A program made the translations under genes and the position numbers. This document shows, piece after piece, positions 6,415-9,013 of a stretch of DNA of 9,013 nucleotides. The stretch is from UBA6136 sp964386975 (GTDB taxonomy: Bacteria; Pseudomonadota; Gammaproteobacteria; Methylococcales; Methylococcaceae), in NCBI GenBank assembly GCA_964386975.1, contig CAYLUS010000060.1, positions 1 to 9,013 of the forward strand, given 5' to 3'. Below the pieces are notes generated by a model, which worked only from the letters and a program-made list of their open reading frames with translations, searched no databases and had not been told where the DNA came from. Each line of letters starts with the position of its first letter. Position 1 is the first letter of the stretch.

Positions 6415-6443
6415 TTGACTTTGGGCTAACTTTTAATCATAAC
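6415..6443 (+). promoter_or_regulatory. Probable fur promoter, with overlapping minus-strand -10 for bamE
   Basis: A sigma70-type pair is visible on the plus strand: TTGACT (6415-6420), a 17-base spacer, and CATAAC (6438-6443). Transcription would start near 6450, leaving about 32 bases before the fur start. On the minus strand, TATGAT (6441-6436), a good -10 for bamE, shares four bases with the fur -10; its -35 is poor. The two promoters may therefore compete for polymerase. No clear Fur box is seen, so autoregulation is not shown by the sequence. Confidence 0.5.
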
Positions 6444-6481
6444 CCAAGCAACCGCGTAAAACAGCGACCGGAGTTTCCGTA

Positions 6482-6913
6482 TTGGAAAGCAAAGACATCC
6501 GAAATGCGGGACTGAAGGTCACCCTCCCCCGAATCAAGATCTTGGAAATTCTGGAGCGTCAGGGGACCCAAGGCAGTCACCTGAGTGCTGAAGAAATCTT
6601 CAAAACCCTGGTCAGCGAGGGTGAGGAGATCGGTCTGGCCACGGTCTATCGCGTCCTCACTCAATTCGAGACTGCAGGGTTGGTCATCCGCCATCATTTT
6701 GAGGGCGGCAACTCCGTGTTCGAGATGAATCGGGGTGACCACCATGATCATCTGGTTTGCGTTCAATGCGGCAAGGTTGAAGAGTTTCAGGATGCCACCA
6801 TCGAAACACTCCAGGCTGAAATCGCTCAACAGCGAAATTTTATTCTGACTGACCATTCACTCTGCCTCTATGGGGTTTGCGCGTCTTGCCAGAAAACCCA
6901 TACCCCTGGCTAA
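6482..6913 (+). CDS. fur: Ferric uptake regulator Fur
   Basis: Fur is a cytoplasmic dimeric repressor that binds DNA when loaded with Fe2+, controlling iron uptake and related genes. The 143 residues have the standard layout. The N-terminal winged helix includes AGLKVTLPRIKILEILE (9-25) and the recognition region GLATVYRVLTQFETAGLV (51-68). The dimerisation domain holds the metal-binding motifs: H71/H72 and E81, HHDH (87-90), E101, and H125. The structural zinc site is supplied by C93 and C96 (CVQC), and a second CxxC pair, C133 and C136, lies near the C-terminus, as in many proteobacterial Fur proteins. The start is TTG at 6482, supported by GGAG 8 bases upstream (6470-6473) and by the typical MES opening. 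The TTG may keep translation modest. It diverges from bamE, a common proteobacterial arrangement. Confidence 0.97.
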   Translation: MESKDIRNAGLKVTLPRIKILEILERQGTQGSHLSAEEIFKTLVSEGEEIGLATVYRVLTQFETAGLVIRHHFEGGNSVFEMNRGDHHDHLVCVQCGKVEEFQDATIETLQAEIAQQRNFILTDHSLCLYGVCASCQKTHTPG

Positions 6914-6921
6914 ACGCTCGC

Positions 6922-6950
6922 TTTAAACCATCGGCATCGACCGATACAGT
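6922..6950 (+). promoter_or_regulatory. Candidate promoter for the Lol permease gene, predicting a leaderless mRNA
   Basis: In the 45 bases between fur and the permease gene, TTTAAA (6922-6927) and TACAGT (6945-6950) are separated by 17 bases, each matching four of six consensus positions. Transcription would begin around 6957-6959, at the ATG. No Shine-Dalgarno is visible before that ATG, consistent with a leaderless transcript, although read-through from fur is also possible. An ATCGG/CCGAT hairpin (6930-6934 and 6941-6945, 6-base loop) lies inside the spacer. Confidence 0.35.
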
Positions 6951-6958
6951 CATCAATC

Positions 6959-8206
6959 ATGTTTAAACCGCTCACCTTATTCATCGGGCTACGGTATACC
7001 CGTGCCAAACGCAGAACCGGTTTTATCTCTTTCATTACACTGACCTCGATTCTCGGAATCGCGCTCGGGGTCGCCGCCCTTATTACGGTCTTATCGGTGA
7101 TGAATGGATTCGAGGCAGAACTGCGGGATCGCATCCTCGGAATGACCGCACATGCCTCCATCACCGGCACAGACGGGCAGCTCTTTAACTGGCAGAAATT
7201 CGAAGCGCCGCTGAGGGAAGAGAAGCGCGTCTTGGGCTGGGCCCCTTACGTCGAGGGCCAGGCCATGATTAATTCAGACCGGCATGTCAGCGGATCCATG
7301 ATCCGGGGCGTTCTTCCAGACTATGAGCCGAGGGTCTCAGAAGTCGCAACCCACCTGGTTGCAGGAGAACTTCAAAACCTCAAACCCGGTGAATTCGGCA
7401 TCATTCTGGGTGAAGAGCTCGCCGAATATCTGGGTGTGATCCCCGGCGACAAAGTGACGGTCATCACGCCACAGATCACCGCAACACCCGCAGGGATTCT
7501 CCCGCGCCTGAAACGGTTTACCGTCGTCGGCGTGTTCCACGTCGGTATGTTTGAATACGACCGTAACCTCGCACTCATCGCACTCAATGACGCGCAACGT
7601 CTCTTCAGTTTGGATGAGGCCATTTCAGGGCTTCGGCTCAAGGTCGATGATGTTTTCTACGCCCGGCAAATCGTTCGCGAGGTCGGCCCAAGGCTTCCGG
7701 AAGACTCGATGGTGACCGATTGGACTCAGGCCCACAGTAATTTTTTCAAGGCGATCCAAACCGAGAAGCGGGTGATGTTCATCATCCTGCTTCTGATTGT
7801 TGCAGTCGCCGCCTTCAATATTGTATCGACCCTAGTGATGGTGGTTACGGACAAACGGCCTGATATTGCCATCCTCAGAACACAGGGACTGACACCCGCC
7901 TCTGTGATGGCCATCTTCGTCGTCCTTGGAACGATTATCGGCTTGTCCGGCACGCTCATTGGTGCCGTTGGGGGGGTTGTGCTCGCCCTTAATGTGGAAA
8001 CCGTGGTACCTGCCATTGAACGTCTCTTTGGGGTCCAGTTTTTATCCGCAGATGTGTACTACATCAGCGAACTCCCCTCCAAATTAATTTGGAATGACGT
8101 CGTACAAATCACGGTCGTTGCATTTTTCCTCTCTGTCCTTGCAACGCTCTATCCGGCTTGGCAGGCCGCCAAGATTCGCCCAGCAGAAGAGCTCCGCTAT
8201 GAATAA
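6959..8206 (+). CDS. lolC: Lipoprotein-releasing ABC transporter permease, LolC/LolE family (possibly LolF-type)
   Basis: This inner-membrane subunit works with LolD to extract mature lipoproteins and pass them to the periplasmic carrier LolA. The 415 residues have the family layout: TM1 at about 22-48 (through ALITVLSVMNGFE), a large periplasmic domain (about 50-268), then TM2 (about 271-297), TM3 (316-347) and TM4 (380-403, ending LYPAWQAAKIRPAEELRYE). The loop PQITATPAGILPRLKRF (171-187) occupies the position of the LolC Hook that binds LolA. The following strand, VVGVFHVGMFEYD, resembles LolE as much as LolC. Only one permease gene is visible, and lolD is followed by a terminator rather than a second permease, so a LolF-type homodimer is plausible unless a partner is encoded elsewhere. 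The start matches the family opening (LFIGLRYTRAKRR). The 3' end overlaps lolD by 8 bases. Confidence 0.95.
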   Translation: MFKPLTLFIGLRYTRAKRRTGFISFITLTSILGIALGVAALITVLSVMNGFEAELRDRILGMTAHASITGTDGQLFNWQKFEAPLREEKRVLGWAPYVEGQAMINSDRHVSGSMIRGVLPDYEPRVSEVATHLVAGELQNLKPGEFGIILGEELAEYLGVIPGDKVTVITPQITATPAGILPRLKRFTVVGVFHVGMFEYDRNLALIALNDAQRLFSLDEAISGLRLKVDDVFYARQIVREVGPRLPEDSMVTDWTQAHSNFFKAIQTEKRVMFIILLLIVAVAAFNIVSTLVMVVTDKRPDIAILRTQGLTPASVMAIFVVLGTIIGLSGTLIGAVGGVVLALNVETVVPAIERLFGVQFLSADVYYISELPSKLIWNDVVQITVVAFFLSVLATLYPAWQAAKIRPAEELRYE

Positions 8207-8882
8207 GGAAATCGTCTTATCCTGCAAGGACCTCTGCAAACGGTTTAATGAGGGGGACCTTGACGTCCAGGTGCTCGATGGCATTACCCTTGAGGTTGGT
8301 CGGGGTGAACGTATCGCCATCATGGGCACCTCAGGATCAGGAAAGAGCACACTCCTCCACCTTCTCGGTGGATTGGATGACCCCACATCCGGTTCTGTCA
8401 AACTTCTGGGCAAACAGTTGGCTGGCCTAAATGCCCGTGAACTCTCAAGCCTTCGAAATCAATCTTTGGGCTTCATCTATCAGTTTCACCATCTCCTCGG
8501 AGAGTTTTCACTCCTCGAGAATGTGGCAATGCCCCTTCTGATTGGGAAAGCAAGCGTTGAAGAGGCGGAGGAGCGTGCTTTATCCATGCTCGATCAAGTC
8601 GGTCTTAAGGCACGTGTAAAGCATAAACCCGGCGAACTTTCCGGTGGAGAGCGCCAGAGGGCGGCGATCGCTCGAGCGCTGGTAACCAACCCTCGGTGCG
8701 TCCTCGCAGATGAACCTACCGGCAACCTCGATCGAAAGACAGCGGATGCCGTTTACGGTTTGATGCTTGATCTCAACTCAGCGCATTCGGTGAGTTTTCT
8801 AGTGGTCACACATGACGCGGGCCTTGCCGGCCGTATGGAGAAACAGTGGCGCTTGGAGGACGGTCGACTTCACACCCACTAG
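8199..8882 (+). CDS. lolD: Lipoprotein-releasing ABC transporter ATP-binding protein LolD
   Basis: LolD is the cytoplasmic ATPase that powers lipoprotein release by the LolC/E-type permease. The 227 residues carry every ABC motif: Walker A GTSGSGKST (43-51), Q-loop Q95 in FIYQFHHLLGEFSLLENVAMP (a stretch typical of LolD), the signature LSGGERQR (147-154), Walker B CVLADEP with catalytic E172, the D-loop GNLD, and the switch His205 (VVTHD). Length is normal for LolD. The ATG at 8199 lies inside the end of the permease gene (ATGAATAA), with a purine-rich GAAGAG upstream, so translation is likely coupled. An upstream in-frame extension to 8094 lies within the permease gene and is not credible. 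An intrinsic terminator follows after 26 bases, marking the end of the operon. Confidence 0.97.
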   Translation: MNKEIVLSCKDLCKRFNEGDLDVQVLDGITLEVGRGERIAIMGTSGSGKSTLLHLLGGLDDPTSGSVKLLGKQLAGLNARELSSLRNQSLGFIYQFHHLLGEFSLLENVAMPLLIGKASVEEAEERALSMLDQVGLKARVKHKPGELSGGERQRAAIARALVTNPRCVLADEPTGNLDRKTADAVYGLMLDLNSAHSVSFLVVTHDAGLAGRMEKQWRLEDGRLHTH

Positions 8883-8908
8883 GGACACAAACGCCGAAGC
8901 GCACAGAG

Positions 8909-8933
8909 AAAAGGGGCCCTTAGGGCCCTTTTT
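8909..8933 (+). terminator. Intrinsic terminator of the lol operon
   Basis: AAAAGGGGCCC (8909-8919), loop TTA, GGGCCCTTTTT (8923-8933) forms an 11-bp stem with one G-U pair and a strong GC core, ending in five T. It lies 26 bases after the lolD stop. It reads well only in the plus direction from its GC core and T-run, though the A-run on the left could allow some minus-strand activity. Confidence 0.9.
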
Positions 8934-8934
8934 A

Positions 8935-8962
8935 TTGAACGGCGCTGCTAATTTTGTACAGT
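8935..8962 (+). promoter_or_regulatory. Weak candidate promoter between the two terminators
   Basis: TTGAAC (8935-8940) and TACAGT (8957-8962) are 16 bases apart. A transcript would start near 8969 and meet the second terminator almost at once, giving an RNA of only about 45 bases. The boxes may be chance, or may serve something beyond the window. Confidence 0.2.
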
Positions 8963-8981
8963 AGAGAGTGCCTGAACAATA

Positions 8982-9013
8982 AAAAACCCCCATGGCGGAC
9001 CTTGGGGGTTTTT
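8982..9013. terminator. Bidirectional intrinsic terminator at the right edge
   Basis: AAAAACCCCCA (8982-8992) and TGGGGGTTTTT (9003-9013) are perfect 11-bp complements around a 10-base loop. T-runs flank the hairpin on both strands, so it can stop transcription in either direction. Because the lol operon already has its own terminator, this one probably ends a gene converging from beyond the right edge, or catches read-through. The T-run may continue past the window. Confidence 0.85.

Noticed and set aside
6425..6445. Fur box in the fur promoter
   Set aside because: The AT-rich stretch matches the 7-1-7 consensus poorly, so autoregulation cannot be claimed from it.
8094..8198. Upstream 35-codon extension of the lolD frame
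   Set aside because: It lies within the permease coding region and lengthens LolD beyond its normal size; the ATG at 8199 fits the family start.

Overview
The window reads as an ordinary, densely packed chromosomal stretch from a gammaproteobacterium. The evidence is the smpB / rnfH / bamE / fur neighbourhood, a Lol lipoprotein-sorting pair, a group II truncated haemoglobin and Gram-negative lipoprotein and signal-peptide features. Eleven protein genes are supported. I see no tRNA, rRNA, CRISPR array, prophage, insertion sequence or toxin/defence cassette. The species cannot be named from the sequence alone.

Left half, all on the minus strand, read from right to left: smpB (trans-translation factor), a secreted D-Ala-D-Ala carboxypeptidase with a long cationic tail, a group II truncated haemoglobin that overlaps the carboxypeptidase 3' end, a P-loop protein of unknown function, and a MetA-family homoserine acyltransferase. 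Gaps are short (about 94, -16, 21 and 34 bases), so these five could be one transcription unit. Its members share no obvious pathway.

Right half: a sodium-dependent NSS-family transporter and rnfH run rightward, divergent from smpB. The transporter sits where ratA usually sits in this conserved cluster. rnfH runs tail-to-tail into bamE with a 44-base overlap. bamE and fur diverge from a compact shared promoter region. fur is followed by a LolC/LolE-type permease and lolD, which overlap by 8 bases and end at a strong intrinsic terminator. A second, bidirectional terminator forms the right edge.

What joins the genes: bamE (outer membrane protein assembly), lolC-type/lolD (lipoprotein release) and the carboxypeptidase (peptidoglycan trimming) all serve the cell envelope, and BamE is itself a lipoprotein that would depend on the Lol machinery. 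Fur is the iron-responsive regulator. I did not find a convincing new system. The points most worth checking are the P-loop protein paired with an atypical MetA, the transporter in the ratA position, the cationic tail of the carboxypeptidase, and the regulatory architecture around bamE/fur and the Lol permease.
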